NCBI RefSeq assembly: GCF_022829685.1
Contig: NZ_JAKSYE010000086.1
Location: 186,001 to 250,000, forward strand
Length of the DNA stretch: 64,000 bases
Source of the DNA: Methylobacterium sp. E-045
GTDB lineage: Bacteria > Pseudomonadota > Alphaproteobacteria > Rhizobiales > Beijerinckiaceae
Direction: 5' to 3'
Shown here: piece after piece, positions 28,494 through 38,695 of the stretch
Layout of the letters: each line of letters begins with the position of its first letter
How positions within the stretch are numbered: position 1 is the stretch's first letter
Position numbers and translations under genes: made by a program
The notes under the pieces: model-generated
Database searches by the model: none
What the model was told of the DNA's origin: nothing
The model's input: only the letters and a program-made list of their open reading frames with translations

Positions 28494-29933
28494 TCAGATG
28501 TAGGACGACGCAAGCGCCGGCGAGCCTTCCAGCGCGTGCGCGAGCACTTCCAGGCCCTGGGTGATCTGCTGCCGGGTGGAGGGGCCGCCAAGGCAGAGGC
28601 GTACCGCCTCCGGCGGCGTTCCGGCGACGCAGAACGGGTCGCTGGCGACGACGCCGAGCCCGGCGGAGCGCCCCTGACTGGCGAAGGCCGAGCGGGTCCA
28701 GCCCTCCGGCAGCGTGATCCAGACGTGGAAGCCGTGAGGGTCCGCGGTGTAGGTCCCACTGGGAAGCAGCGCGGTCGCGATGCGCTGGCGCGCGGCGGAT
28801 TCCTCGCGCACGAACTGGACCACGGCATCCGCCGTGCCGTCCATGATCCATCGTGTCGCCAGCGTCGTCGAGATCGGCGAGGCCATGACGGTGGCGGCCC
28901 GCAGGGCGCCGGCCAGCGGCAGGGCGGAACGGGCGCTCGGGGCGACGAGGTAGGCGAGCCGAAGGCCCGCGCCGAGGCACTTGGCGACGCCGGCCACATA
29001 GTAGGTGATCTCGGGCGCCAATTCGGCGAAGCTCGGGGGCGGCGCCGGGCAGATGCGCGCGTAGGCGTCGTCCTCGATGATGGTGACGGCATACCGGCGG
29101 GCGACCGCGATGATGGCCTCGCGCCGCGACCGGGACAGGGTCGCGGTGGTCGGGTTCTGCAGTAGCGGATTCAGGTAGATCGCCTTCGGCGCGACCTTGG
29201 TACAGACAGCCGCGAACCCATCGGGGTCGACGCCATGCCGATCCATAGGCAGGTCGACGAGGCGCAGCCCGAGATGCGCCGCCAGCGAGCGAATGCCCGG
29301 GTAGGTGATGCGTTCGGCGCAGATGGCGTCCCCCGGACGGCCGATCTGGCCGAGCACGCCGAACAGGGCGCTGTGGGCGCCCGGGCAGATGAGCAGGCGC
29401 TCCCGCGGCGCGACGATCCCGCGCCCTTCCAGCCAGAGCAGCGCCGCTTCCTTATCCTCGTCCGTCCCGCCGAAGCCTTGGTAGCGCAACAGGTTGGTGA
29501 GATTGCCGGAGAGCTCCGCGAACGAGGCCTGCATCCGCGCCTGCAACGCCGGTACGTCGGGCTCCGGGGGCAGGTTCATCGTGAAGTCGACCGGGCCGAC
29601 CCGTGACCCATCCTTGAAGGACGGGGAACGGGCCGGGCGAACCGGGTCGATCACGAAGGTACCCTGGCCGACGCGCCCCTCGATCAGGCCGCGCTTGTGG
29701 GCCTCGACATAGCCGCGCGAGACGGTCGTGAAGTTGAGGTCGAGAGCCTCGGCGAGGGCGCGTTGGGTCGGGAGCCGGGTGCCGACCGTCAGGCGTCCGG
29801 TCCGGATGTCGTCCGCCAACGCCTCGGCGATGGCGAGGTAGTGGGGCTTCCCCCAACGCTTCAGGTCGGGCGTCCACGTCCCGCTCACGACATCCGAAGG
29901 CGTCAGGCGCCCGACTCGCGTTGCTGAGGTCAT
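28494..29933 (-). CDS. MocR-type regulator (GntR HTH fused to class I aminotransferase domain)
   Basis: 479-residue MocR/PdxR-type regulator. The N-terminal GntR winged helix (residues ~22-95, with L-P-T-Q-R-A-L-A-E-A-L-D-L-N-F-T-T-V-S-R) is followed by an aminotransferase-like domain with the PLP-site Asp in I-I-E-D-D-A-Y and the Schiff-base Lys318 in V-A-K-C-L-G-A-G-L-R. It should bind PLP and sense an amino compound. It is divergent from the Nit1C cluster, with a 9-nt inverted repeat pair in the shared gap, and is the best candidate for its local regulator. ATG 29948 is an alternative start. Confidence 0.85.
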   Translation of the reverse strand: MTSATRVGRLTPSDVVSGTWTPDLKRWGKPHYLAIAEALADDIRTGRLTVGTRLPTQRALAEALDLNFTTVSRGYVEAHKRGLIEGRVGQGTFVIDPVRPARSPSFKDGSRVGPVDFTMNLPPEPDVPALQARMQASFAELSGNLTNLLRYQGFGGTDEDKEAALLWLEGRGIVAPRERLLICPGAHSALFGVLGQIGRPGDAICAERITYPGIRSLAAHLGLRLVDLPMDRHGVDPDGFAAVCTKVAPKAIYLNPLLQNPTTATLSRSRREAIIAVARRYAVTIIEDDAYARICPAPPPSFAELAPEITYYVAGVAKCLGAGLRLAYLVAPSARSALPLAGALRAATVMASPISTTLATRWIMDGTADAVVQFVREESAARQRIATALLPSGTYTADPHGFHVWITLPEGWTRSAFASQGRSAGLGVVASDPFCVAGTPPEAVRLCLGGPSTRQQITQGLEVLAHALEGSPALASSYI

Positions 29934-30292
29934 CCATTCTCCAAGCACGCCATCAAGATGCGATCAATGCCTGATTGTATGTGTAGCAAGCTCCGTACCG
30001 TACGGGAGGCCCAAATGGCCTACAGGATCGATACATACAATACTATCAATCTATGCAGTCAAACTGGGCATGGCGTGATGCTCTCTTGTGCATGTGCCGC
30101 TCTGGTTTCCAGTCCGTGACAGGTGTCTTGGACCACGGCGGCATGGACATTGATCGCAACATTGAATGGATTGAACTTGGGGTCATTGATGGTTTTATTG
30201 ATCGGCCTTCGTTGGCACGTCGCTTGCCATGGGGGGATGTGACCACCCGAGGCTTCGGCTGACGCGGTCCAACCCATCACGGAGTGAGATCC
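29934..30292. promoter_or_regulatory. divergent control region, MocR gene / Nit1C cluster
   Basis: 359 nt with several signals: an inverted pair ATTGTATGT (29974-29982) and ACATACAAT (30033-30041); a smaller dyad ATCA-N5-TGAT at 29963-29975; five ATTGA pentamers between 30149 and 30201; and a sigma-54 promoter at 30212-30227. A 69-codon frame crosses the region but is not supported as a gene. Confidence 0.6.
30212..30228 (+). promoter_or_regulatory. sigma-54 (RpoN) promoter of the Nit1C cluster
   Basis: TTGGCACG-TCGC-TTGC agrees with the RpoN consensus TGGCACG-N4-TTGCW at every position up to the last base. The invariant GG (30214-30215) and GC (30226-30227) are 12 nt apart as required. Transcription would begin near 30239, about 54 nt before the ATG at 30293. 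RpoN control fits a nitrogen-scavenging role and requires an enhancer-binding activator such as NtrC. Confidence 0.8.
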
Positions 30293-30775
30293 ATGCCTGC
30301 AGTGAACCGCGAACCCCACAAGAAGGGCGACGTCCTGGTCGATTACGAGGAGAAGGTCTTCGAGGACGTGAAGGCGGAGCCGGGCCAAAAGGCGCTGGTC
30401 ACCTTCCATACCGTCGCCTTCGAGGGCTCCATCGGCCTCGTGAACCTGCTCCAGGCCACCCGCCTGCAGCGCAAGGGCTTCGAGACCTCGATCCTGCTCT
30501 ACGGCCCCGGCATCACCCTCGGCGTGCAGCGCGGTTTCCCGCGGCTCGGCGACGAAGCCTTCCCTGGCCACCTGAACTTCAACAACCAGCTCGAGAAGTT
30601 CATGGCCGAGGGCGGCAAGGTCTACGCCTGCCGGTTCTCGACCCAGGCCCTCTACGGCCACGGCGAGGCCGCCTTCATCGAGGGCATCCGCATGATCAAC
30701 CCCCTCGATGTCCTCGACTGCGTGCTCCTGCACAAGCGTGACAACGCGGTGATCATCGACACCTGGACGGTCTGA
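30293..30775 (+). CDS. MSMEG_0572/Sll0783-family nitrogen starvation response protein
   Basis: 160-residue first protein of the Nit1C cluster. It resembles the DsrE/DsrF-like fold: a strand-turn [21 protein letters not shown], then [14 protein letters not shown]. It has two Cys (Y-A-C-R-F and L-D-C-V-L). Family members are known from cyanobacteria, mycobacteria and proteobacteria only in this cluster, and the biochemical role is unknown. Start ATG 30293 follows GGAGTGAGATCC, nearly the same ribosome site as the last gene of the cluster. Confidence 0.85.
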   Translation: MPAVNREPHKKGDVLVDYEEKVFEDVKAEPGQKALVTFHTVAFEGSIGLVNLLQATRLQRKGFETSILLYGPGITLGVQRGFPRLGDEAFPGHLNFNNQLEKFMAEGGKVYACRFSTQALYGHGEAAFIEGIRMINPLDVLDCVLLHKRDNAVIIDTWTV

Positions 30776-30840
30776 CGACCACGCCGCCGCCCCCGGCGGC
30801 CGCGCGCGACGTGGCCGCCGTCACAGCCGGAGGATCATCC

Positions 30841-31917
30841 ATGTCTGAGAACCGGATCGTGCGGGCCGCCGCCGTCCAGATCGCCCCTGACCTCGACCGA
30901 CCGGACGGCACGCTCGAACGGGTGCTGAACGCCATCGACGAGGCCGCCGCCAAGGGCGCCCGCTTCATGGTCTTCCCCGAGACCTTCGTGCCCTACTACC
31001 CCTATTTCTCGTTCGTGCTGCCGCCGGCCCTGCAGGGCGCGGAGCACCTGCGCCTCTACGATCGGGCCGTGACGGTGCCGGGACCCGTCACCCAGGCGGT
31101 CTCCGCCGCCGCGCGCCGCCACGGCGTCGTCATCGTGCTCGGCGTCAACGAGCGCGACCACGGCTCGCTCTACAACGCGCAGCTCATCTTCGATGCCGAC
31201 GGCATCCTGAAGCTCAAGCGCCGCAAGATCACCCCGACCTATCACGAGCGCATGATCTGGGGTCAGGGCGACGGCGCCGGCCTCACCGTGGTCGACACCG
31301 CGGTCGGCCGCGTCGGGGCGCTGGCCTGCTGGGAGCACTACAACCCGCTCGCCCGCTACGCCCTGATGGCCCGGCACGAGGAGATCCACGCCGCCCAGTT
31401 CCCGGGCTCCCTGGTCGGCCAGATCTTCGCCGACCAGATGGAGGTGACGATCCGCCACCACGCCCTTGAGGCGGCCTGCTTCGTCGTCAACGCCACCGGC
31501 TGGCTCACCGACGAACAGGTGGCGCAGGTCTGCCCCGACGAGCGCCTGCGCGGGGCCTGCCGGGGCGGCAACTGCACCGCCATCGTCTCACCCGAGGGCA
31601 AGCACCTCGCCGACCCGCTCAGGTGCGGCGAGGGCATCCTGATCGCCGACATGGACCTCGCGCTGGTGACCAAGCGCAAGCGGATGATGGACTCGGTCGG
31701 ACACTACGCCCGGCCCGAACTCCTCAGCCTTCTCCACGACGACCGCCCGGCCTCGTTCGTGCACCAGCCGACCCGTTCGCACCATCAATCCCGGAGCCTC
31801 GACCATGAGCAGTTCCCCGCTTCCGACGAGCCTTCCCACGCTTCCGCCGGTCATGGCGGGCCTGGTCGGGATGCCGACGGAACGCCTGATCAACGCGTTG
31901 CAGTCCTACGGCGTTAG
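30841..31917 (+). CDS. Nit1-type nitrilase (Nit6803 family)
   Basis: 358-residue nitrilase-superfamily enzyme that hydrolyses a nitrile to acid and ammonia. The catalytic triad is Glu47 ([12 protein letters not shown]), Lys129 ([11 protein letters not shown]) and Cys163 ([10 protein letters not shown]), all in the form found in branch-1 nitrilases of the Nit1C cluster. Start ATG 30841 follows GGAGGATCATCC. The 3' end overlaps the next gene by 113 nt, so the last ~37 residues share DNA with the radical SAM N-terminus. In other species this cluster has been tied to cyanide assimilation; the natural nitrile here is unknown. Confidence 0.92.
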   Translation: MSENRIVRAAAVQIAPDLDRPDGTLERVLNAIDEAAAKGARFMVFPETFVPYYPYFSFVLPPALQGAEHLRLYDRAVTVPGPVTQAVSAAARRHGVVIVLGVNERDHGSLYNAQLIFDADGILKLKRRKITPTYHERMIWGQGDGAGLTVVDTAVGRVGALACWEHYNPLARYALMARHEEIHAAQFPGSLVGQIFADQMEVTIRHHALEAACFVVNATGWLTDEQVAQVCPDERLRGACRGGNCTAIVSPEGKHLADPLRCGEGILIADMDLALVTKRKRMMDSVGHYARPELLSLLHDDRPASFVHQPTRSHHQSRSLDHEQFPASDEPSHASAGHGGPGRDADGTPDQRVAVLRR

Positions 31918-32974
31918 GCTCGCCGACACCCGCGCCGGGGCGCCGAGCCGCCGCGGCGGTGCCGGCCCCTCCGACCACAAGGCGATGACCATCGCGGGCC
32001 GCACCGTGATGGTGCCGGTCCATACCGAGGCCGCGTTCGACTCGCCCTTCCTGGTGCGCCGCCCGGACCTCGACGGGGTCTCGGTGATCGAGCACGACGG
32101 CGCGGTGATCGGCCGGGTGACCTTCCCGGGCAAGCCGCGCTTCTACGCGCTCTCGACCTTCGACGGGGTGCCGTATTCGCAGATCGCCGTGCTGCACGGA
32201 CGCGACGTCCTCGCGACCACGGTGCTGCAGACCTGCATCCGCTACGCCAGCCGCACGAAGACCTGCCAGTTCTGCTCCATCGGCCAGTCCCTTGCCGCGG
32301 GCCGCACCGTCGCGCGCAAGACCCCCGAGCAGCTTGCCGAGGTCGCCCGCGCCGCCGTTCTGCTGGACGGCGTCAAGCACATGGTGATGACCACGGGGAC
32401 ACCGAACGCCATCGACCGCGGAGCCGCCATCCTCTGCGAGAGTGCGTTCGCGGTGAAGGCCGCGGTGGACCTGCCGATCCAGGCGCAGTGCGAGCCGCCG
32501 GACGACGACCGCTGGTTCGACCGCATGAAGGCGTCGGGCGTCGACGCGCTGGGCATGCACCTGGAGGCCGTCACCCCCGAGGTCCGGGCCCGGATCATGC
32601 CCGGCAAGGCCAGCGTGCCGCTGGAACGTTACTACGACGCCTTCGCGGCGGCGGTCCCGGTCTTCGGGCGGGGCCAGGTCTCGACCTACATCCTCGCCGG
32701 CCTCGGCGATGCGCCGGAGGCGATCCTCGCCATGGCCGAGCGCCTGGTCGGCATGGGCGTCTACCCCTTCGTCGTACCCTTCGTGCCGATCTCGGGCACG
32801 CCGCTGGAGAGCCACCCGGCACCGTCGCCGGATTTCATGCACGCGATCCTGCAGCCCCTCTCCGACATGCTGGGGCGGGCGAATCTGCGCTCTACCGACA
32901 TCAAGGCCGGCTGCGGCCGCTGCGGCGCCTGCTCGGCCCTCTCCACCTACGAGCGCGCGGGGGTGGCGGCATGA
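31805..32974 (+). CDS. MSMEG_0568-family radical SAM protein
   Basis: 389-residue radical SAM enzyme of the Nit1C cluster. The cluster-binding cysteines are Cys144, Cys154 and Cys157, a C-x9-C-x2-C spacing in place of the usual C-x3-C-x2-C. A second Cys set, Cys370-x2-Cys373-x2-Cys376, near the C-terminus could hold an auxiliary Fe-S cluster. It should cleave SAM to start radical chemistry on an unknown substrate. ATG 31805 lies inside the nitrilase gene; ATG 31853 would shorten the overlap. Its stop overlaps the GNAT start by 4 nt. Confidence 0.9.
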   Translation: MSSSPLPTSLPTLPPVMAGLVGMPTERLINALQSYGVRLADTRAGAPSRRGGAGPSDHKAMTIAGRTVMVPVHTEAAFDSPFLVRRPDLDGVSVIEHDGAVIGRVTFPGKPRFYALSTFDGVPYSQIAVLHGRDVLATTVLQTCIRYASRTKTCQFCSIGQSLAAGRTVARKTPEQLAEVARAAVLLDGVKHMVMTTGTPNAIDRGAAILCESAFAVKAAVDLPIQAQCEPPDDDRWFDRMKASGVDALGMHLEAVTPEVRARIMPGKASVPLERYYDAFAAAVPVFGRGQVSTYILAGLGDAPEAILAMAERLVGMGVYPFVVPFVPISGTPLESHPAPSPDFMHAILQPLSDMLGRANLRSTDIKAGCGRCGACSALSTYERAGVAA

Positions 32975-33515
32975 TCCTCGAACCCGTCGCGCCCTATCGG
33001 CCGAGCCATTTTCGGGTGAAGTTCGCCACCGCCCCCTGGGAGCGGCGCGCTTGCGCTGCCCTGCGCCGGCAGGTGTTCTGCACCGAGCAAGGCATCTTCG
33101 CGGATGATGACCGTGACGCCATCGACGGGCATGCGATCCCGATCTGCGCCCTCTCCACACTCGGCGGGGATGCCGACGCGGTCGTCGGCACCGTACGCAT
33201 CCACGAGGTGGCGGAACGGCCCGGCGAGTGGTGGGGATCGCGGCTGGCCGTGGCCAAAGCCTTCCGCGGCACGGCGGCCCTCGGGGCCGGGCTGATCCAG
33301 GTCGCGGTCTCGTCGGCCCATGCACGGGGTTGCACGCGCTTCCTGGCGCACGTGCAGGACCGGAACGTGCCGTTGTTCGAGGCCCTGCATTGGGAAAGCC
33401 TCGATTCAGTGGAGCTCCATGGTCGCCTTCACCACCGGATGCAGGCCGACCTCGCGGCCTATCCGCCGATGCACGACCCCGAGCACGGGCTCGTCACGTT
33501 CCGCAGGGCCGCGTG

Positions 33516-33516
<1 letters not shown>
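32971..33516 (+). CDS. MSMEG_0567/Sll0786-family GNAT N-acetyltransferase
   Basis: 181-residue GNAT protein. The core L-A-V-A-K-A-F-R-G-T-A-A-L-G-A-G-L-I-Q-V-A is the acetyl-CoA pyrophosphate-binding loop and helix, and R-Q-V-F-C-T-E-Q-G-I-F is the acceptor-side entry. The target amine is unknown. The start overlaps the radical SAM stop as ATGA and the stop overlaps the next start as TGATG, indicating tight coupling within the cluster. Confidence 0.88.
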
Positions 33517-34507
<991 letters not shown>

Positions 34508-34511
<4 letters not shown>

Positions 34512-35683
34512 CCGGCCTGCGCATCGCCCTCCTGACCCACTCCACCAACCCACGGGGCGGCGTCGCCCATTGCCTCGCCCTCGCCGAAGCCCTGTGCGGG
34601 CTCGGGCACGAGGCGGTGGTCCACGCCCCCGACCCGTCCGGTCGCGGCTTTTTTCGCGATGCCGCCTGTCCGACCGTATCCGTCGCCGCCCGCCCCGTTG
34701 CCGGCGACACGGTCGACCTCGTGCGGACGCGCATCAACGACTACCTGATGCACTTCGGGTCGCCGGCGGCCTGCGACTTCGATGTCTTCCATGCCCATGA
34801 CGGCATCGGTGGCAACGCGCTCGCGACCCTGAAGCATCGGCGCCTGATTCCGGGTTTCGTTCGCACCGTCCATCACCTCGACGCCTTCGCCGAACCGCAA
34901 CTTGCCGATTGGCAGGATCGCTCGATCCAGGAGGCTCGGCGCCTCCTCTGCGTCAGCCACGGCTGGACCGAGCGCGTCCGGTCGGACTTCGGTGCATTGC
35001 CGGAGGTCGTCGGCAACGGCGTCGACCTGGCTGCCTACCGGCCCACGTCCGACCTGCGGGATGCCATGGTTCGGGAGCGCTGGGCGTTGGGCGGCGGTCC
35101 CATCGTCCTGAGCGTCGGCGGCTTCGAGGAGCGCAAGAACACCCTTGGCATCATCGCGGCGTTCGCGCGCTTGCGTGAGCGCCATTCCGGGGCCAAGCTC
35201 GTCATCGCTGGCGGTGCCTCTCTGCTCGACCACGCCTCCTACCGCGCGCGGTGCCATGCGGCCCTGACCGCCCACGGTCTCGCGGCAGGGTCGAGCGGTC
35301 CCGTGATCGAGACCGGTCCGGTCCCGCAGGCCGACATGCCGGCCCTCTACCGTGTCGCCGACATGCTCGCCTTTCCGTCCCTGAAGGAAGGGTTCGGCCT
35401 GTGCGTGTTGGAGGCGATGGCCTGCGGCACCCCGGCCATCGTCTCCCACCGGCCGCCCTTCACCGAATACCTCAGCGACGGCGACGCCCTCTTCGTCGAT
35501 CCGGCCGACCCCGACGACATCGCCCGCGCCATGGCAGCCGCCCTGGTGCCGGACACGCGCGACCGACTGAGGGGAACGGGCTTCGCGTGCGCCGCCGCCC
35601 ATTCGTGGCGGGCCTGCGCCGAGCGTCACCTCGACGCCTACGCGGGCTGCGCCCGCATGAGACAGGAGCCGATCCATGCCTGA
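34508..35683 (+). CDS. MSMEG_0565-family glycosyltransferase (GT4)
   Basis: 391-residue GT-B glycosyltransferase. The C-terminal donor domain begins near residue 195 (V-L-S-V-G-G-F-E-E-R-K-N-T). The GT4 E-x7-E motif is visible in E-G-F-G-L-C-V-L-E-A-M-A-C-G, a donor-binding signature, followed by an H-R-P-P-F-T-E loop. It would add a sugar to a small molecule or protein. Its place inside the coupled operon suggests the Nit1C product is glycosylated at some stage. It overlaps the next gene by 8 nt. Confidence 0.87.
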
Positions 35684-35957
35684 GATGCACTTCCACGTCC
35701 GCTGGCCCGACGGTCGGCGCGAGGCCTGCTACTCGCCCTCCCTCGTGGTGAAGGACTTCCTCGCGCCGGGCGAGAGCTACGCCGTCGACGAGTTCGTCGA
35801 GAGGACCCGCACCGCCCTCACCATCGCCAGCGAGCGCGTGCGCGTGAAGTACGGCTTCGCCTGCTCGTCCGCCCTGGACCAGCTCGCCCGGATCGAGGCC
35901 GCCGCGAAGCTCCAGCCCTGCGACGGGCGGGTCACCGTCGAGACCTTCGAGCCCTGA
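35676..35957 (+). CDS. MSMEG_0570-family nitrogen starvation response protein
   Basis: 93-residue small protein found with Nit1C clusters. The sequence begins M-P-E-M-H-F-H-V-R-W-P-D-G and continues with C-Y-S-P-S-L-V-V-K-D-F-L, ending near V-T-V-E-T-F-E. It has three Cys (residues 18, 63 and 82) and no recognised catalytic motif. Function is unknown; a carrier, metal-binding or scaffold role is possible. The start overlaps the glycosyltransferase by 8 nt. Confidence 0.85.
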   Translation: MPEMHFHVRWPDGRREACYSPSLVVKDFLAPGESYAVDEFVERTRTALTIASERVRVKYGFACSSALDQLARIEAAAKLQPCDGRVTVETFEP

Positions 35958-35995
35958 ACCGGGCCTCCTTCCAGCAACCTCACGGAGTGAGAGCC

Positions 35996-37264
35996 ATGAC
36001 GTCCACCCCCCGTCACGTTCCCGTTGCCGTCGTCGGCGGCGGCCAGGCCGGCCTTTCTGTCAGCTACCACCTCAAGCAGCGCGGCATCGAGCACCTCGTC
36101 TTCGAGAAGAACACGGCGGCCCACACCTGGTCGACGCAGCGCTGGGACACGTTCTGCCTCGTCACGCCGAACTGGCAGTGCGACCTGCCGGGCCACCCCT
36201 ATGACGGGCCGGAGCCGGATGGGTTCATGAAAAAGGACGAGATCGTGGCGTATCTCAAGGCGTTCGTCGCGAAGGTGAACCCGCCGATCCGCGAGGGCGT
36301 CTCGGTCACCCGCGTCGAGCGGCGGGAAGACGGCATCTTCTCGGTTCAGACCTCGGAGGGGGACTACACCGCCGACGAGATCGTCGTCGCCTCGGGGGGC
36401 TACCACATGCCGATCATCCCGCGCATGGCCGAGAAGCTGCCGGGCTCGATCACGCAGATCCATTCGAACCAGTACCGCAACGCCGCCCAACTGCCCGAGG
36501 GCGAGGTGCTGGTCGTCGGGTCCGGTCAGTCCGGCGCGCAGATCGCCGAGGACCTGCACCTCGCCGGGCGCAAGGTGCATCTCGCGGTCGGCGACGCACC
36601 CCGCTGCGCCCGGTTCTATCGGGGTCGGGACGTCGTCACCTGGCTCGCCGATATGGGCTACTACGAGATGACCGTCGACAACCATCCGCTGCGCGACGGG
36701 GTCCGCGACAACACCAACCACTACGTCACCGGCCGTGACGGCGGACGCGACATCGACCTGCGCCGCTTCGCCACCGAGGGCATGAAGCTCTACGGCCTGA
36801 TGGAGGATTACCGGGACGGCAGCCTGCGCTTCCGCGACGACCTCAAGCGCTCGCTCGACGGCGCCGACCGGACCTACAACGGCATCAACGCGGCCATCGA
36901 CAAGTACATCGCCGAGACGGGCATCGAGGCCCCGGCACAGGAGCACTACACCCCGGTCTGGGAGCCCGGCGAGCCCGTCACCAGCCTCGACCTCGACGGC
37001 TCCGGCATCACCGCCATCGTCTGGTGCATCGGCTTCACGCCGGATTTCCGCTGGCTCGACGCCTCGGTCTTCAATGGCTCCGGCAGCCCGAAGCACAGGC
37101 GCGGCGTCACGAACGAGGAGGGCATCTACTTCATCGGACTGCCCTGGCTGAATACCTGGGGCTCCGGGCGTTTCGGAGCGGTCGGTCGCGATGCCGAACA
37201 TGTCGTCCAGGCTATCCAGCAGCGCCTCGGCACCGAGCGGTTCGCCTTGAAGTTCGCGGTCTGA
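35996..37264 (+). CDS. MSMEG_0569-family flavin-dependent oxidoreductase
   Basis: 422-residue two-dinucleotide-domain flavoprotein related to flavin-containing monooxygenases. The FAD motif G-G-G-Q-A-G lies near residues 15-20, and the NADPH motif G-S-G-Q-S-G near 179-184. It likely oxidises N or S in the cluster's substrate. ATG 35996 follows GGAGTGAGAGCC, the same ribosome-site context as the first gene. It is the last Nit1C gene; the following 337 nt are AT-rich. Confidence 0.88.
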   Translation: MTSTPRHVPVAVVGGGQAGLSVSYHLKQRGIEHLVFEKNTAAHTWSTQRWDTFCLVTPNWQCDLPGHPYDGPEPDGFMKKDEIVAYLKAFVAKVNPPIREGVSVTRVERREDGIFSVQTSEGDYTADEIVVASGGYHMPIIPRMAEKLPGSITQIHSNQYRNAAQLPEGEVLVVGSGQSGAQIAEDLHLAGRKVHLAVGDAPRCARFYRGRDVVTWLADMGYYEMTVDNHPLRDGVRDNTNHYVTGRDGGRDIDLRRFATEGMKLYGLMEDYRDGSLRFRDDLKRSLDGADRTYNGINAAIDKYIAETGIEAPAQEHYTPVWEPGEPVTSLDLDGSGITAIVWCIGFTPDFRWLDASVFNGSGSPKHRRGVTNEEGIYFIGLPWLNTWGSGRFGAVGRDAEHVVQAIQQRLGTERFALKFAV

Positions 37265-37601
37265 GGCCGGCCTTCACGGCCGTCCGGGTGCCCCGAGCGG
37301 CACCTCCGCGAAGACTTCTCCGAGTTCTTTCTCCCCCGAAGCCCATGAGACCGTTCAAACGCCGTAGCGCTTGTGCCGTCCAGGCAACACAACATAACGC
37401 CAAGCATTGTCGAAGTAAAATTTGGTAGACTAAAAATGATTTAGAAGTAGAATATAAGCACTGTTGGATATGCATACAAATTGTGTGTCGATCCAGTCAA
37501 TCAAGATAAGCATCCAAAAAATCGCCGTTACGCCGCCGACGCCGATGTTTCACGGCGAACGCTTGCGGCTACCCGATGCGCATCTGAAAAGGGGATTGAC
37601 G
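37265..37601. other. AT-rich intergenic region before the SphA-like gene
   Basis: 337 nt with no supportable gene. The stretch ~37385-37520 is markedly AT-rich compared with the surrounding DNA and probably holds the promoter of the outer-membrane protein gene. I could not define exact boxes. Confidence 0.5.
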
Positions 37602-38534
37602 ATGTTTAAGAAGTTCGCGACCGCGGCGGGGGCGTTCGCCGCAATCACCCTGGGCGCGACCGCCTCGTTCGCGCAATCCACCACCATCCCGGGCGAGCAG
37701 GTGGGTCTCGCCGTCGGCGCGCCGCTTCCCGAGGGCATCTACGCCATCGACACCTTCATCTATCGCCGGAACGACACCCGGTTCTCGACGGATACAGCGA
37801 TCAACGTGCCGGTCCTGGTCTGGTCGACGGGCTTCAGGCTGTTCGGCGCCAACGTCCAGCCGCTGCTCGCCCAGCCCACGGTGTTCGGGTTCCCGCACAA
37901 TCCGGGCGGCCTGCCGAACCGCGACTTCTCGGTCAATGTCGGAACCCTGGTCGGATCGATCTTCGCCTGGGATCTGGGAAACAACTTCGGCGTCAGCTAC
38001 CTTGCTGCCGTTCACCTCAACGATCTCGATGGCGGCCGCGGTCTGCCGCAATTCAGTTCGAACACCTACCGCCAGGGTTTCGCGGCCAGCTACACCGGCG
38101 ACGGCTGGAACCTCACCTCCAACCTCACGCACAACCTCTACGACTCCCCCGGTCGGTTCGCGGGGGCCGCCGGTCGGGCGATGGGGCCGCTCTACCTCGC
38201 CGACGCTCTCCTGCTCGATCTTACGGCGACCAAGAAGTTCGGAAAGTTCGAGATCGGCGCGGTCGCCTACGGGGTGACGGACCTGCCCCTCGGCGGTCGT
38301 GACTTCGCGCTTGCCTCCGCGCAGGGCTACACCCGCGCCGGACGCTTCGCGGTCGGTGGCCTCATCGGCTATGATTTCGGGCCCGTCACGGCGCAGCTGA
38401 TGGTCGCCCGCGACGTCGCGGTCCGGACCCGCGGCACCGAATCGACCGATGGCTTCATCCGTCTCATCGCCCCGCTCTACAGCGCGACGAAGGCTGCCGA
38501 GCCGATGCCCGTCAGTCTCGTCCGCAAGTATTGA
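37602..38534 (+). CDS. SphA-like outer-membrane transporter (phenol MetA-pathway family)
   Basis: 310-residue protein with a 24-residue signal peptide ending S-F-A-Q, followed by alternating-residue beta strands and a terminal aromatic pattern (V-R-K-Y) typical of an outer-membrane beta barrel. The N-terminal region G-L-A-V-G-A-P-L-P-E-G-I-Y-A-I-D-T-F matches the SphA/MetA-pathway of phenol degradation family, thought to take up hydrophobic or aromatic compounds. ATG 37602 follows AAAAGGGG. It stands alone after the Nit1C cluster and may import a substrate for it, but that is speculation. Confidence 0.78.
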   Translation: MFKKFATAAGAFAAITLGATASFAQSTTIPGEQVGLAVGAPLPEGIYAIDTFIYRRNDTRFSTDTAINVPVLVWSTGFRLFGANVQPLLAQPTVFGFPHNPGGLPNRDFSVNVGTLVGSIFAWDLGNNFGVSYLAAVHLNDLDGGRGLPQFSSNTYRQGFAASYTGDGWNLTSNLTHNLYDSPGRFAGAAGRAMGPLYLADALLLDLTATKKFGKFEIGAVAYGVTDLPLGGRDFALASAQGYTRAGRFAVGGLIGYDFGPVTAQLMVARDVAVRTRGTESTDGFIRLIAPLYSATKAAEPMPVSLVRKY

Positions 38535-38695
38535 TCCTTGATCGCGCGACCCTGGCCACCCTCGCCCGGGTGACGGGGACGCAACCGCGATCGAAGTGAA
38601 CATCCTTCCCAAGGACCCCGCTTCGATAGGGGCCGGGTGGTCCAGTCTCAACAGCGACCGCCACCCGGTCCCGCCCTCCATGCCGGAGAAGGTCG

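Noticed and set aside
30053..30262. 69-codon frame upstream of the Nit1C cluster
   Set aside because: It crosses the sigma-54 promoter and would be interrupted by the transcript start; no ribosome site or family resemblance.
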